Source: Puteibacter caeruleilacunae (lineage in GTDB: Bacteria > Bacteroidota > Bacteroidia > Bacteroidales > Prolixibacteraceae). From it: 64,000 nt of DNA. The notes beneath the pieces were generated by a model that did no database searches, was not told the DNA's origin, and was given only the letters and a program-made list of their open reading frames with translations. Location of the stretch: the NCBI GenBank assembly GCA_005217565.1, contig SJCO01000015.1:1-64000 (forward strand), in the 5' to 3' direction. Position 1 is the first letter of the stretch; each line of letters starts with the position of its first letter. This document shows, piece after piece, positions 1-9,425 of the stretch. The translations under genes were made by a program, and so were the position numbers.

Positions 1-77
1 ATCTGAATAAGAACTAAACGATAAACTCTGTTGCTGCGCTAACATAATCTTTCTTTGTAAAAATCTACATTACAAAG

Positions 78-118
78 AAAGCAGTAAAAAGATGAGTTCA
101 TCAACTTTTTACTGCTTT
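78..118. terminator. Strong inverted repeat downstream of hutH
   Basis: A perfect 14-bp inverted repeat (78-91 with 105-118) encloses a 13-base loop that holds a further small dyad. It lies downstream of the leftward hutH gene. The stem arms are A/T rich at both ends, so it could end transcription from either side. A terminator role is inferred; the repeat itself is plain in the sequence. Confidence 0.6.
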
Positions 119-142
119 TAGTACTTAAAACACTTTTTCAGT

Positions 143-170
143 GCCCTTTTATTGCGATGAGGGCTTTTTT
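143..170 (+). terminator. Rho-independent terminator, rightward
   Basis: GCCCT (143-147) pairs with AGGGC (160-164) and is followed by six T residues on the plus strand. The T-run orientation fits a gene entering from left of the window, convergent with hutH. No such gene is visible here. Confidence 0.5.
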
Positions 171-176
171 TATTGT

Positions 177-1676
177 TTACATTACAAATTTTCCTTTTCG
201 AAGAAAGTTTACAGTCTTGTTAATATCCTCATACATTAATGTGTCTTCCTTTACGAAACTCACATGATGTCGGTATTGTGCTACAAACTCCTCAATATAA
301 GGAGCTGACTTTAATGGTTTTCTAAACTCTAAAGCCTGAGCCGCATTATATAATTCGATTGATAAAATCTTCAAGGTATTCTCCGCAACTTTTAAAGCTT
401 TCGTTGCTCCATTTGCTCCCATACTTACATGATCTTCCTGCTCATTCGATGATGGAATAGAATCTACTGAAGATGGAGTACACAATTGCTTACTCTGACT
501 TACAATCGAGGCAGCTGCATATTGCGGGATCATAAATCCAGAATTAAGACCTGGATTTGCAACAAGAAATTCTGGTAATCCTCTTTCTCCTGAAATCAAT
601 CGATACGTACGTCGCTCTGAAATACTTCCTAATTCTGCCATTGCAATCGCAAGAAAGTCTAAGACTAAAGCCAATGGCTCTCCATGAAAATTACCTCCTG
701 AGATAATGCTATCCATATCAGGGAAAACAGTTGGATTATCGGTTACAGAATTCATCTCTGTTTCAACAACACCTGCCACATATGTCACCGAGTCTTTAAC
801 AGCTCCATGTACCTGTGGAATACATCTGAAAGAATATGGATCCTGAACATGTTGCTTCTCTTGGGCCATCAATTCACTGCCCTCAAGCAATATTCTAAAA
901 TTCCTTGCTGTGTCAATTTGTCCTTTATGTGGACGTATTTGTTGAATCTCATCACTAAACGGACTAAGCAATCCATTGAATGCATCAAGAGAAGTTGCTC
1001 CAATAATATCTGAATATTTAATAATTCTAAAAGCCAGCAGCAACGTATATACAGCATGTGATAACATGAACTGTGTTCCATTTAATAAGGCTAATCCTTC
1101 TTTGGCTTCTAACTTAATTGGTTCCCATCCAAACTCCTCAAGAACATCTTTAGCTTCCCTACGTTCTCCTTTATAATTAACTTCTCCCAATCCTAACAAT
1201 GGTAAGAATAACATGGCCAAGGGTGCTAAATCTCCTGAGGCTCCCAGTGATCCCTGCTCACATACAACAGGAAGAATATCGTTATTATATAAATCTATAA
1301 TTCTTTGCACAGTCAATTCCTGAACTGCCGAACTTCCATAAGACAATGCATGAGCTTTCAAAAAAAGCATCAGCTTTACAACATCTGATGGTACTTCTGG
1401 TCCAACATTACAGGCATGCGACACTACCAGATTCTCTTGAAGTTTACTCAAATCACTTTTTGAGATCTTGTGGTTACACAATGCTCCGAATCCGGTATTT
1501 ATTCCATATATAGGCTCACTTGACTGGGCCAATTTATCATCCAGATATTTTTTACACTTACTTATCCGGTGCTTTGCCTCATCGGATAACTCTAGCTTTT
1601 TCTTATTTTCAAGAATATCCTCAATAATGTCAAACGTAATTCTCTCAGGCGAAATTTGATGTATCTCTGTATTCAT
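177..1676 (-). CDS. hutH: Histidine ammonia-lyase HutH
   Basis: Cytoplasmic enzyme that deaminates L-histidine to trans-urocanate, the first step of histidine degradation. At 499 aa it has the usual length. The Ala-Ser-Gly triad that cyclises into the MIO cofactor is at residues 146-148, inside GSLGASGDLAPLA. Residues SH at 86-87 (in VVSHACNVG) and a late QEDHVSMG motif are typical of histidine lyases rather than tyrosine or phenylalanine lyases. No hutU, hutI or hutG is visible nearby, so it is a lone gene here, 331 bp downstream of hisS and on the same strand. The other hut genes may lie elsewhere. The family call is firm; the exact substrate is slightly less so. Confidence 0.93.
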   Translation of the reverse strand: MNTEIHQISPERITFDIIEDILENKKKLELSDEAKHRISKCKKYLDDKLAQSSEPIYGINTGFGALCNHKISKSDLSKLQENLVVSHACNVGPEVPSDVVKLMLFLKAHALSYGSSAVQELTVQRIIDLYNNDILPVVCEQGSLGASGDLAPLAMLFLPLLGLGEVNYKGERREAKDVLEEFGWEPIKLEAKEGLALLNGTQFMLSHAVYTLLLAFRIIKYSDIIGATSLDAFNGLLSPFSDEIQQIRPHKGQIDTARNFRILLEGSELMAQEKQHVQDPYSFRCIPQVHGAVKDSVTYVAGVVETEMNSVTDNPTVFPDMDSIISGGNFHGEPLALVLDFLAIAMAELGSISERRTYRLISGERGLPEFLVANPGLNSGFMIPQYAAASIVSQSKQLCTPSSVDSIPSSNEQEDHVSMGANGATKALKVAENTLKILSIELYNAAQALEFRKPLKSAPYIEEFVAQYRHHVSFVKEDTLMYEDINKTVNFLRKGKFVM

Positions 1677-2007
1677 CTTCTTAGGTTTTAATTACAGATT
1701 ATTTCAACAAATGCAAGCACAATTCATTCCCTTCTACAATGAATCGCATTGTTCTTAAAAATCTGTTGTAACAAAAATCAAGAAATAATGGGTGATTCTT
1801 TAATCTACTTTATGAGAATCATTTTATCTAATAACCTTGATTCACTCAAGTACAGATATAATAACTCTATTCTGACAATTTCTAGCATCAGATTTTGAAT
1901 CAGGGGAAACGGATATCTCCCCCGGCTACTTTAGCCAACCGACATGTCCTTTCTGAAGTATTAATCATTCTCCTGCATTTTACAGCAGGAAAATAGATTA
2001 TTTTTCC
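1677..2007. other. 331-bp spacer hisS-hutH with small hairpins
   Basis: No gene is visible. Near hisS there are three short dyads: GGGGA/TCCCC (1903-1907 with 1918-1922), GGCTA/TAGCC (1924-1928 with 1932-1936) and TCCTGC/GCAGGA (1971-1976 with 1985-1990). None has a good T-run on the minus strand, so they may be weak terminators or 3'-end protecting structures of the hisS mRNA. I found no consensus TAnnTTTG box for hutH in the remainder. Confidence 0.4.
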
Positions 2008-3372
2008 TTATTTGGAAAGAATTTTAATCAGTTCTACAACATCAACTAACTGCTGCTCTCCTGAATTCATATCTTTAAGAGTTACTTTATTCTCCTGGAT
2101 CTCATTATCACCAGCAAGAATAACGAATGGAATATTCTTTTTATTGGCGTAATTCATCTGCTTCTTCATCTTCACTGAATCAGGAAAGATTTCCGAGTAT
2201 ATCCCATTCTTTCTTAATTCTGCTAAAATTGGCAAACAATAATTCATCTCCTTTTCCCCAAAATTGATGAATAATGCTTTTGTCGACGTAATGCTTTCTT
2301 TTGGGAAGAGATCAAGTTGTAACATTACGTCATAAATACGATCTGCTCCAAATGAAATTCCTACTCCTGAAACATCCTTCAATCCAAAAATACCAGTAAG
2401 ATCGTCATAACGACCTCCACCTGTAATACTTCCGATCTCAACATCCTTTGCTTTTACCTCAAAAATAGCACCAGTATAATAGTTCAAACCTCTAGCAAGA
2501 GTTAGATCTAACTCTACCTCTGTTTGTACATTTAAACTGCTAAGATAAGTGAATACAGTTCTCATCTCCTCAATTCCTTTTTGACCAACTTCAGATGATG
2601 AGATCACTTCTTGAATCTTATTTAACTTCTCTTCATTGGTACCTTCAAGATGAAGAATAGGTTGCAATTTTTCAACTGCATCCTCTGCAATACCTTTCGC
2701 TAATAATTCCTCATTAACTTTATCCAACCCAATCTTATCTAACTTGTCGATAGCCACAGTAATATCAATCATTCTATCAGCTTCTCCAATAGTCTCTGCA
2801 ATACCAGCAAGAATCTTACGGTTATTCATCTTTACCACCACATTGATATTCAATCGACGGTAGACTTCATCAACAACCTGAATAAGCTCAACCTCATTCA
2901 ATAATGAATTAGAACCGATAACGTCAACATCACATTGATAGAACTCACGATATCTTCCTTTCTGTGGGCGATCAGCTCTCCATACAGGTTGAATCTGATA
3001 ACGTTTAAATGGGAAAGTAATGTCATTTCTATGTTGAACAACGTATCTAGCAAAAGGAACAGTAAGATCATATCTCAATCCTTTTTCTGATATTTTTGTT
3101 GTTAACTTTACAGAATTACGCTCTTTCAACTGCTCATCACGAACCTTCGAAATAAAATCTCCTGAATTCAGAATTTTAAATAATAGCTTATCTCCTTCTT
3201 CACCGTATTTTCCCATTAACGTTGAAAGATTCTCCATTGCCGGTGTCTCAATAGATTGATAACCATAAATACGAAATACTTCTTTTATCGTATCAAAGAT
3301 ATAATTACGTTTTACCATCTCAACTGGAGAAAAATCACGTGTCCCTTTTGGGATTGAAGGTTTTTGTGCCAT
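2008..3372 (-). CDS. hisS: Histidyl-tRNA synthetase
   Basis: Class II aminoacyl-tRNA synthetase that charges tRNA-His. The 454 aa fit the family. Motif 2 lies in the 123-150 segment (R132, then [10 protein letters not shown]). The histidine-A signature [10 protein letters not shown] is at 292-301, GGGRYD at 318-323 and motif 3 [10 protein letters not shown] at 336-345. A C-terminal anticodon-binding domain follows. The start at [14 protein letters not shown] is the usual position, because the KGTRDF segment is the conserved N-terminal element of the family. A TAAATTTG promoter box lies 29 bp upstream of the start codon. Confidence 0.97.
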   Translation of the reverse strand: MAQKPSIPKGTRDFSPVEMVKRNYIFDTIKEVFRIYGYQSIETPAMENLSTLMGKYGEEGDKLLFKILNSGDFISKVRDEQLKERNSVKLTTKISEKGLRYDLTVPFARYVVQHRNDITFPFKRYQIQPVWRADRPQKGRYREFYQCDVDVIGSNSLLNEVELIQVVDEVYRRLNINVVVKMNNRKILAGIAETIGEADRMIDITVAIDKLDKIGLDKVNEELLAKGIAEDAVEKLQPILHLEGTNEEKLNKIQEVISSSEVGQKGIEEMRTVFTYLSSLNVQTEVELDLTLARGLNYYTGAIFEVKAKDVEIGSITGGGRYDDLTGIFGLKDVSGVGISFGADRIYDVMLQLDLFPKESITSTKALFINFGEKEMNYCLPILAELRKNGIYSEIFPDSVKMKKQMNYANKKNIPFVILAGDNEIQENKVTLKDMNSGEQQLVDVVELIKILSK

Positions 3373-3400
3373 TTCTTTGTGTATTTATTATTTCGAAGCG

Positions 3401-3408
3401 CAAATTTA
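3401..3408 (-). promoter_or_regulatory. Candidate -7 box for hisS
   Basis: Read on the minus strand this is TAAATTTG, a full match to the Bacteroidota TAnnTTTG box. The nearest TTG upstream (3432-3434) is at 23 bp spacing, longer than the usual 19-21, so the assignment is tentative. Confidence 0.4.
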
Positions 3409-3462
3409 AAAAAGATTGATTAAACCTGATGCAATCTTTTGCAATCTACTTAAAAATTAAAG

Positions 3463-3489
3463 CAAAAAAAATGCCCCTAGATGGGGCAT
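3463..3489 (-). terminator. Terminator of the OsmC-like gene
   Basis: ATGCCCC (3471-3477) pairs perfectly with GGGGCAT (3483-3489) around a 5-base loop. On the minus strand the stem is followed by eight T residues. It sits directly after the stop codon of the gene at 3494-3907. Confidence 0.85.
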
Positions 3490-3493
3490 CCAC

Positions 3494-3907
3494 TTATACT
3501 GTAGCTTTTATGTTTAAATTATAAGATGATTGAACACCTGCGTTAGCGAACAAAACACCAACAGGACAAGTTTTTAAGGTCATATCCATGCACTTACGAA
3601 TCTTTTCCTCCAATTGCTCTGATTCAATATTTACATTAACGATAACATCACCAATGGTTCCTGTTTCTTCTGATTTCTCACCCTCTACATCCACTTCCAA
3701 TGCGCTAAATTCAATTCTCATTTTCTTGGCCATCATTGCAAAAATAGTTGCAACACATCCTGAGTAACTCATTAAGCACACCTCTAAGGCTGTAGCTCCC
3801 ATGTCATCCCCATTTTGCGCTGGAGGTAAATCACAAACAATTTCATGACCGCGTCCATTATCTACGATGGACTTGAAATTTTCATTCCAGATAGTTCTAG
3901 CTTTCAT
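3494..3907 (-). CDS. OsmC/YhfA-family protein
   Basis: Small cytoplasmic protein of 137 aa in the OsmC/Ohr superfamily, whose members reduce organic peroxides with a cysteine pair. The OsmC-like core is visible: a VCLMSYSGCVATIF segment with two cysteines on the central helix, and a later Cys in LKTCPVGVLF. The spacing resembles the YhfA-like branch more than true Ohr, so peroxidase activity is not certain. It is monocistronic, bounded by its own terminator on the left and by the ettA gene in the same direction, 94 bp upstream. Confidence 0.8.
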   Translation of the reverse strand: MKARTIWNENFKSIVDNGRGHEIVCDLPPAQNGDDMGATALEVCLMSYSGCVATIFAMMAKKMRIEFSALEVDVEGEKSEETGTIGDVIVNVNIESEQLEEKIRKCMDMTLKTCPVGVLFANAGVQSSYNLNIKATV

Positions 3908-4001
3908 CCGATTATTCTTATTAGATTATACGATTAAAGATTTGTCCAATAATAACTTTTTACTCCAATTTAAAGACAAACAACGAGAATTCACTAAAGA
4001 T

Positions 4002-5687
4002 TTACTTGATTAGTTTTCTGTATCGGATACGTTTAGGGCCAACATCTCCTAATCTTCTCTTTTTGTTCTCTTCATACTCTGAGTATGATCCTTCAAAGAA
4101 GTGTACATTAGATTCCCCTTCGAATGCCAAGATATGCGTTGCGATTCTATCTAAAAACCATCTGTCGTGTGAAATAACCACAGCACAACCTGCGAAATTT
4201 TCCAACCCTTCCTCCAATGCGCGTAAAGTATTTACATCAATATCGTTAGTTGGCTCATCCAGTAGAAGGACATTACCTTCAGCTTTCAATGCCAGTGCTA
4301 AATGCAAGCGATTTCGCTCTCCACCCGATAACACGCCACAGTTCTTTTCTTGGTCTGCACCATTAAAGTTAAATCTAGCTGCATATGCCCGCGCATTAGT
4401 TTGTTTTCCACCAAGCATAATATTCTCATTACCTCCTGACAACACTTGGTAAACTGTTTTATCTGCTTCAATGTCTTTATGGGACTGATCAACATAGGAA
4501 GTTTTAACTGTCTCACCAACAGAGAACGATCCCTTTTCAACACCTTCCATTCCCATAATCATTTTAAACAGTGTAGTTTTACCAGCACCATTAGGACCAA
4601 TAACACCGACAATTCCATTAGGAGGAAGTGTGAATTCCAAATCATCAAATAGTAACTTTTCTCCAAAAGACTTTGCCACCTGATGTGCTTCTATCACATG
4701 ATTACCTAAACGAGGTCCGTTAGGAATAAAAATTTCCAATTTAGCTTCTTTATCCTTAACATCCTCATTTAATAATTTATCATACGCACTCAATCGTGCT
4801 TTAGATTTAGCATGACGTGCCTTAGGAGTCATTTTAACCCATTCAAGCTCTCTTTCCAGAGTCTTACGTCTCTTACTTGCACCTTTCTCTTCCTGAGCTA
4901 AACGTTTTGATTTTTGATCTAACCATGATGAATAATTTCCCTTCCAGGGAATACCTTCTCCTCGATCTAATTCTAGAATCCATCCGGCAACATTATCTAA
5001 GAAATAACGGTCGTGAGTAATACTAATAACAGTACCTTTATACTGTTGCAAGTGCATCTCTAACCATTGTACAGATTCAGCATCAAGGTGGTTAGTAGGC
5101 TCATCCAATAGCAAAATATCTGGCTCTTTTAATAATAAACGACACAAAGCAACCCTTCGACGCTCACCTCCAGATAACACCTTCACAGATTGTTCTCCTG
5201 GAGGACATCTCAATGCATCCATTGCTCTTTCAAGTCTAAAGTCCAGATTCCACGCATCAAACGCATCAATTTTTTCTTGTAATTGAGCCTGTTCGGACAT
5301 TAATGCCTCCATTTTATCAGGATTCTCTAAAACTTCTGGATCCATAAACTTATTGTTTACCTCCTCATAAGCCTTTAGCACATCAACCACTTCCTGTACC
5401 CCCTCTTCAACTATTTCTTTTACTGTCTTAGTTTCATCAAGTTCAGGCTCTTGTTCTAAGTATCCAACACTATAGCCTGGAGAGAAAACAACTTCACCCT
5501 GATAGGATTTTTCAATACCTGCAATAATCTTAAGTAATGTAGACTTACCTGACCCATTCAAACCTAAAATACCAATTTTTGCACCTAGGAAAAAGGAAAG
5601 AGAAATATCCTTAATTACTGGCTTGTTAGGAGTAAAAGCTTTACTCACTTTATACATCGAAAATATTATCTGCTTATCGTCGCTCAT
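4002..5687 (-). CDS. ettA: Energy-dependent translational throttle EttA (ABC-F)
   Basis: Soluble twin-ATPase ABC-F protein that binds the ribosomal E site and links translation to the ATP/ADP ratio. The 561 aa hold two ABC domains and no membrane segments. First domain: Walker A GLNGSGKST at 42-50, signature LSGGERRR at 171-178 and DEPTNHLD at 195-202. The charged linker at about 243-330 is the region that contacts P-site tRNA. Second domain: Walker A GPNGAGKTT at 364-372, then LSGGERNR and DEPTNDID. The two-domain length and the linker match EttA better than the other ABC-F subfamilies. Confidence 0.93.
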   Translation of the reverse strand: MSDDKQIIFSMYKVSKAFTPNKPVIKDISLSFFLGAKIGILGLNGSGKSTLLKIIAGIEKSYQGEVVFSPGYSVGYLEQEPELDETKTVKEIVEEGVQEVVDVLKAYEEVNNKFMDPEVLENPDKMEALMSEQAQLQEKIDAFDAWNLDFRLERAMDALRCPPGEQSVKVLSGGERRRVALCRLLLKEPDILLLDEPTNHLDAESVQWLEMHLQQYKGTVISITHDRYFLDNVAGWILELDRGEGIPWKGNYSSWLDQKSKRLAQEEKGASKRRKTLERELEWVKMTPKARHAKSKARLSAYDKLLNEDVKDKEAKLEIFIPNGPRLGNHVIEAHQVAKSFGEKLLFDDLEFTLPPNGIVGVIGPNGAGKTTLFKMIMGMEGVEKGSFSVGETVKTSYVDQSHKDIEADKTVYQVLSGGNENIMLGGKQTNARAYAARFNFNGADQEKNCGVLSGGERNRLHLALALKAEGNVLLLDEPTNDIDVNTLRALEEGLENFAGCAVVISHDRWFLDRIATHILAFEGESNVHFFEGSYSEYEENKKRRLGDVGPKRIRYRKLIK

Positions 5688-5717
5688 AACGTTCCAATCT
5701 GTTTATAATATAACTGT

Positions 5718-5725
5718 CAAATATA
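5718..5725 (-). promoter_or_regulatory. Candidate -7 box for ettA
   Basis: TATATTTG on the minus strand, 30 bp upstream of the ettA start. No TTG at the preferred distance was found, so only the -7 element is supported. Confidence 0.35.
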
Positions 5726-5749
5726 TAAAGAATTACATTTCTTTATAAG

Positions 5750-5792
5750 AAAAAAAAATCAAAAAAAAAAGGCTGACACATGGCCAGCCTTT
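5750..5792 (-). terminator. Terminator of the ribosomal protein super-operon
   Basis: AAAGGCTG (5768-5775) pairs perfectly with CAGCCTTT (5785-5792). Read leftward, the stem is followed by a run of T residues and then a second T-rich stretch. It lies 31 bp after the rplQ stop codon and closes the str-S10-spc-alpha gene run. Confidence 0.9.
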
Positions 5793-5823
5793 CTCTTCAT
5801 ATAGTAATATATTACTCTTCAGT

Positions 5824-6315
5824 TTATTCTTCTGCCTTTTCTGCAGCAGGAGCTTCGGTTGCAGGAGCTTCAGCAACAGGTGCCTCAACATTCTTCTTTC
5901 CACCTCTTCTACGACGTGTCTTTTTAGTTTTCTCCTCAGTTGCAGTTAACATGTTTTCATTGTAGTCAACTAACTCAATAATACACATTTCTGCATTATC
6001 ACCAAGACGATTACCAGTTTTTAATATTCTGGTATATCCACCTGGACGATCCGCAACTTTTACTGAAATCTCACGAAACAACTCAGTAACAGCTTCCTTA
6101 TTCTTAAGGTAACCAAATACAGTTCTACGAGAGTGAGTTGTATCTTCTTTTGATTTAGTGATCAAAGGCTCAACATATACTCTAAGCGCTTTTGCCTTAG
6201 CTACAGTTGTCTTGATTCTTTTATGCATAACCAAAGAGGTAGCCATATTAGCAAGCATGGCTTTTCTGTGCCCTACTTTTCTACCTAAGTGATTAAATTT
6301 TTTACGATGTCTCAT
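5824..6315 (-). CDS. rplQ: Ribosomal protein L17
   Basis: Large-subunit protein near the exit tunnel. The N-terminal [20 protein letters not shown] segment is diagnostic. At 163 aa it is longer than the roughly 127 aa of Escherichia coli. The extra length is a C-terminal tail of basic residues followed by repeated A/P/E segments (after about residue 125). Such tails are common in Bacteroidota. It is the last gene of the alpha operon, 4 bp after rpoA. Confidence 0.97.
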   Translation of the reverse strand: MRHRKKFNHLGRKVGHRKAMLANMATSLVMHKRIKTTVAKAKALRVYVEPLITKSKEDTTHSRRTVFGYLKNKEAVTELFREISVKVADRPGGYTRILKTGNRLGDNAEMCIIELVDYNENMLTATEEKTKKTRRRRGGKKNVEAPVAEAPATEAPAAEKAEE

Positions 6316-6319
6316 TTTC

Positions 6320-7312
6320 TTACTCCTTGTCTAATTTATACTTACCGATATCCATTCCGAAAGTTAAATTCATGCTGCTCAGTAAGTCATCTAACTCAGT
6401 AAGAGACTTTTTACCGAAGTTACGGAACTTAAGAAGATCATTTCTATTGTATTGAACAAGATCTCCAAGAGTATCCACATCTGCAGCCTTTAAACAATTA
6501 AGAGCCCTTACTGACAAGTCCATGTCGACAAGTTTCGTCTTAAGAAGCTGACGCATATGTAATACCTCTTCATCAAACTCTTCATTTGCGAATTTCTCGT
6601 CTGAATCAAGAGTGATCTTCTCATCTGAGAATAACATGAAGTGATAAATTAAGATCTTAGCTGCTTCTTTTAAGGCATCTTTCGGATGGATAGATCCATC
6701 AGTTTTAATCTCAAATATTAATTTTTCGTAGTCGGTCTTTTGCTCAACCCTATAGTTTTCTACGCTATACTTAACATTCTTGATAGGCGTATAAATAGAG
6801 TCGATTGGAATTACACCGAATTCGGCTTCTACAGGTTGATTTTCTGTTGCAGGTATATACCCACGCCCTTTACCAATTGTTAATTCAACCTGAAGCTTAA
6901 CCTCAGGGTCCATATGGCAAATTACCAGATCAGGATTTAAAACCTTAAAACCTGTCATAAACTTGCTTATATCACCAGCGGTAAATACTTCCTGACCAGA
7001 GATGGTAATGGAAACTTTCTCACTATCAAAATCTTCAACTTCGCGCTTGAACCTAGCTTGCTTTAGATTAAGGATAATTTCGGTCACATCCTCCATTACA
7101 CCTTCAATAGTTGCAAACTCGTGTTCTACACCTTCGATTTTGATAGTAGTAATCGCATAGCCTTCCAAAGATGATAATAGTATTCTCCTTAGGGCATTAC
7201 CAATTGTAATCCCATATCCGGGTTCAAGTGGACGAAATTCGAATTTTCCGAATTGTTCGTCAGACTCAACCATTATAACCTTATCCGGCTTCTGAAAAGC
7301 TAAAATTGCCAT
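6320..7312 (-). CDS. rpoA: RNA polymerase alpha subunit
   Basis: Alpha subunit of RNA polymerase, 330 aa, which assembles the core enzyme through its N-terminal domain and touches upstream DNA and activators through its C-terminal domain. The N-terminal domain carries [20 protein letters not shown]. The C-terminal HhH domain starts at about residue 250 and ends with [15 protein letters not shown]. It sits between rpsD (16 bp) and rplQ (4 bp), the normal alpha-operon position. Confidence 0.98.
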   Translation of the reverse strand: MAILAFQKPDKVIMVESDEQFGKFEFRPLEPGYGITIGNALRRILLSSLEGYAITTIKIEGVEHEFATIEGVMEDVTEIILNLKQARFKREVEDFDSEKVSITISGQEVFTAGDISKFMTGFKVLNPDLVICHMDPEVKLQVELTIGKGRGYIPATENQPVEAEFGVIPIDSIYTPIKNVKYSVENYRVEQKTDYEKLIFEIKTDGSIHPKDALKEAAKILIYHFMLFSDEKITLDSDEKFANEEFDEEVLHMRQLLKTKLVDMDLSVRALNCLKAADVDTLGDLVQYNRNDLLKFRNFGKKSLTELDDLLSSMNLTFGMDIGKYKLDKE

Positions 7313-7328
7313 ATATTCAAATAGTTTA

Positions 7329-7937
7329 TTATTTAGAATACAACTCGACTATAAGTTGTTCTTTAATATTTTCAGGTATTTCTTCACGTTCAGGACGATT
7401 CAGGAACTTACCTACCATTTGGCTTCCATCCCACTCTAACCACGCAAATTTATTATGACGTGACGAAGTAAGAGAATCAGTTATGATTTCTAACGATTTT
7501 GACTTTTCACGTACCCCCACGATGTCGCCAGGACGTAACTGATAAGAAGCAATGTTTACAACACTACCATTAACTGTTACGTGTTTGTGTCCTACAAGCT
7601 GACGTGCAGCTCTTCGAGTAGGAGCAATTCCCAAACGGAAAACTACGTTGTCCAATCTTGATTCTAATAATTGAAGTAATACTTCACCAGTTACACCTTT
7701 AGCACGAGAAGCTGCTCCGAAAAGATTTCTAAACTGCTTTTCCAATACACCATAAGTGTATTTTGCTTTCTGCTTTTCTTTTAACTGTGTTCCGTATTCT
7801 GATTGCTTCTTTCTTCTCCTATTGTTTCCATGTTGCCCAGGAGGATAATTCTTTTGTTCTAAAACCTTATCTGGCCCGAAAATTGGTTCACCGAACTTTC
7901 TAGCAATTTTTGATTTTGGTCCTCTATATCTAGCCAT
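7329..7937 (-). CDS. rpsD: Ribosomal protein S4
   Basis: Primary 16S rRNA-binding protein and, in many bacteria, translational repressor of the alpha operon. The 202 aa contain the N-terminal arm ([20 protein letters not shown]) and the S4 RNA-binding domain ([13 protein letters not shown] onward, about residues 92-155). The N-terminal region lacks the four-cysteine zinc site of the C+ type. It lies between rpsK and rpoA. Confidence 0.98.
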   Translation of the reverse strand: MARYRGPKSKIARKFGEPIFGPDKVLEQKNYPPGQHGNNRRRKKQSEYGTQLKEKQKAKYTYGVLEKQFRNLFGAASRAKGVTGEVLLQLLESRLDNVVFRLGIAPTRRAARQLVGHKHVTVNGSVVNIASYQLRPGDIVGVREKSKSLEIITDSLTSSRHNKFAWLEWDGSQMVGKFLNRPEREEIPENIKEQLIVELYSK

Positions 7938-7964
7938 CAGTTAAATTTTAATTCATTACAAAAA

Positions 7965-8354
7965 TTATACACGTCTTCTTTTAGCTGGTCTGCATCCATT
8001 GTGAGGTAATGGGGTTACATCAACGATCTCCGTTACGGTGATGCCAACGCTATTGATAGCTCTTATAGCGGATTCCCTTCCATTCCCCGGACCTTTTACG
8101 TAAACTTTTACTTTGCGCAGACCAAGATCATATGCAGTCTTTCCACATTCTTCTGCTGCCATCTGTGCTGCATAAGGAGTATTCTTTTTAGAACCCCTAA
8201 ATCCTTTTTTACCAGCTGATGACCAAGAAATAACTTCACCGTTATTATTGGTTAAAGATACGATAATGTTATTAAACGAAGAATGTATGTGGGCTTGTCC
8301 AACAGGTTCAACCTTAACAACCCTCTTTTTAGATGATCCAGACTTTTTTGCCAT
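7965..8354 (-). CDS. rpsK: Ribosomal protein S11
   Basis: Small-subunit platform protein, 129 aa, next to the mRNA exit. The core [14 protein letters not shown] and the C-terminal [18 protein letters not shown] are diagnostic. The gene starts 15 bp after rpsM. Confidence 0.98.
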   Translation of the reverse strand: MAKKSGSSKKRVVKVEPVGQAHIHSSFNNIIVSLTNNNGEVISWSSAGKKGFRGSKKNTPYAAQMAAEECGKTAYDLGLRKVKVYVKGPGNGRESAIRAINSVGITVTEIVDVTPLPHNGCRPAKRRRV

Positions 8355-8369
8355 AATTTAATAAACTCT

Positions 8370-8747
8370 TTATTTAGTTGCCTTCTTTTTATTTGCAACA
8401 GTTTTCTTTCTTCCCTTACGCGTTCTAGCATTATTTTTGGTACTTTGTCCGCGCAAAGGTAATCCAATACGATGACGAACACCACGGTAACAACCAATAT
8501 CCATCAATCGCTTAATATTTAGCTGAACTTCTGAGCGTAACTCTCCTTCAACTTTGAAATTTTCGCCGATAATACCACGAATCGCTTGAAATTGGTCATC
8601 AGTCCAATCCTGAACTTTGATATTACGATCAATACCAGCTTCGTCCAGAATTTTTTGCGCACTACTTCGGCCAATACCGAAGACATACGTTAATGCAATT
8701 TCACCTCTTTTATTGTTCGGTATATCAACACCTACTATTCGAGCCAT
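8370..8747 (-). CDS. rpsM: Ribosomal protein S13
   Basis: Small-subunit head protein, 125 aa, that contacts the P-site tRNA and forms bridges to the large subunit. It shows [22 protein letters not shown] at the start, a helix-two-turn-helix central region and the basic [19 protein letters not shown] tail. The 69-bp gap to rpmJ shows no clear terminator. Confidence 0.98.
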   Translation of the reverse strand: MARIVGVDIPNNKRGEIALTYVFGIGRSSAQKILDEAGIDRNIKVQDWTDDQFQAIRGIIGENFKVEGELRSEVQLNIKRLMDIGCYRGVRHRIGLPLRGQSTKNNARTRKGRKKTVANKKKATK

Positions 8748-8816
8748 ATAACATTAATTAAAAATTTCCACAAAATTAATAAATTATCCCTGACACCGTT
8801 TAAACTTGGCTAATTT

Positions 8817-8933
8817 TTAACCCTGGCGTTGCTTAAACTTGGGATTTTTCTTGTTAATTACATACAAGCGTCCTTTTCTTCTTACGATTTTGCAATCAGA
8901 ACTGCGCTTTTTAATAGATACTCTTACTTTCAT
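8817..8933 (-). CDS. rpmJ: Ribosomal protein L36, zinc-site-free form
   Basis: A 38-residue large-subunit protein that starts [19 protein letters not shown] and ends NPKFKQRQG. The zinc-ribbon ligands of the C+ type (Cys11, Cys14, Cys27, His33 in Escherichia coli) are mostly gone. Here the matching positions are Ser11, Cys14, Asn27 and Phe33, so zinc binding is unlikely. This C-minus form is usual in Bacteroidota. The gene lies 11 bp after infA. Confidence 0.95.
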   Translation of the reverse strand: MKVRVSIKKRSSDCKIVRRKGRLYVINKKNPKFKQRQG

Positions 8934-8944
8934 TTCCCAATGAT

Positions 8945-9166
8945 TTAATTTTTATATCTAAAAGTGATCCGCCCTTTTGTAAGATCATATGGAGACATCT
9001 CCACTTTTACTTTATCTCCAGGTAGAATCTTAATGTAATGCATACGCATTTTACCCGAAATGTGAGCAGTAATGACGTGTCCATTCTCTAACTCTACCCT
9101 AAACATCGCATTAGATAATGCTTCAATTATAGTTCCATCTTGTTCTATAGAAGGCTGTTTTGCCAT
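8945..9166 (-). CDS. infA: Translation initiation factor IF-1
   Basis: A 73-aa single OB-fold protein that occupies the ribosomal A site during initiation. It shows the typical N-terminus ([13 protein letters not shown]), the IF-1 hallmark [22 protein letters not shown] and the terminal KGRITFRYK. It heads the rpmJ-rpsM segment. The 259-bp spacer to secY is where Bacteroidota usually carry map. Confidence 0.98.
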   Translation of the reverse strand: MAKQPSIEQDGTIIEALSNAMFRVELENGHVITAHISGKMRMHYIKILPGDKVKVEMSPYDLTKGRITFRYKN

Positions 9167-9425
9167 AAACTTTTATATTTTTTCTGTTCGCATTCTATGA
9201 ACCTAAAACATTTAGATTTCAGGTCTACACTCCAATCAATCTTGATTAAAATGTATTGACAAATATCTTTGATCTTAATGTTAATACATCAAAAAGGGAT
9301 CCCGTGAACTTCGATTCTCACCCTGAACACGGTAATCCCGTATATTATTGCAATACGTCTAACGTATAAATCTTTAATAATCTTTGATGATCACACTAAC
9401 GACGCTAATAAAACGTCGACGATCA
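9167..9425 (-). other. Hairpin-rich secY-infA spacer without map
   Basis: The spacer holds no reading frame that I could recognise. Three dyads lie within it. ATGATC/GATCAT (9387-9392, 9421-9426) encloses CGACG/CGTCG (9400-9404, 9414-9418) and begins at the secY stop codon. GGGAT-CCGTG pairs imperfectly across 9296-9339. ATGTATT pairs with AATACAT (9251-9257, 9283-9289). None ends in a strong T-run, so transcription probably continues into infA. Roles such as mRNA processing or ribosomal-protein binding are inference. Confidence 0.5.

Noticed and set aside
1903-1936. Riboswitch in the hisS-hutH spacer
   Set aside because: The small GGGGA/TCCCC and GGCTA/TAGCC hairpins do not form any known riboswitch core and are far from hutH.
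9296-9339. Terminator between secY and infA
   Set aside because: The imperfect stem has no T-run on the minus strand, and infA to rplQ have no promoter of their own in the gap.
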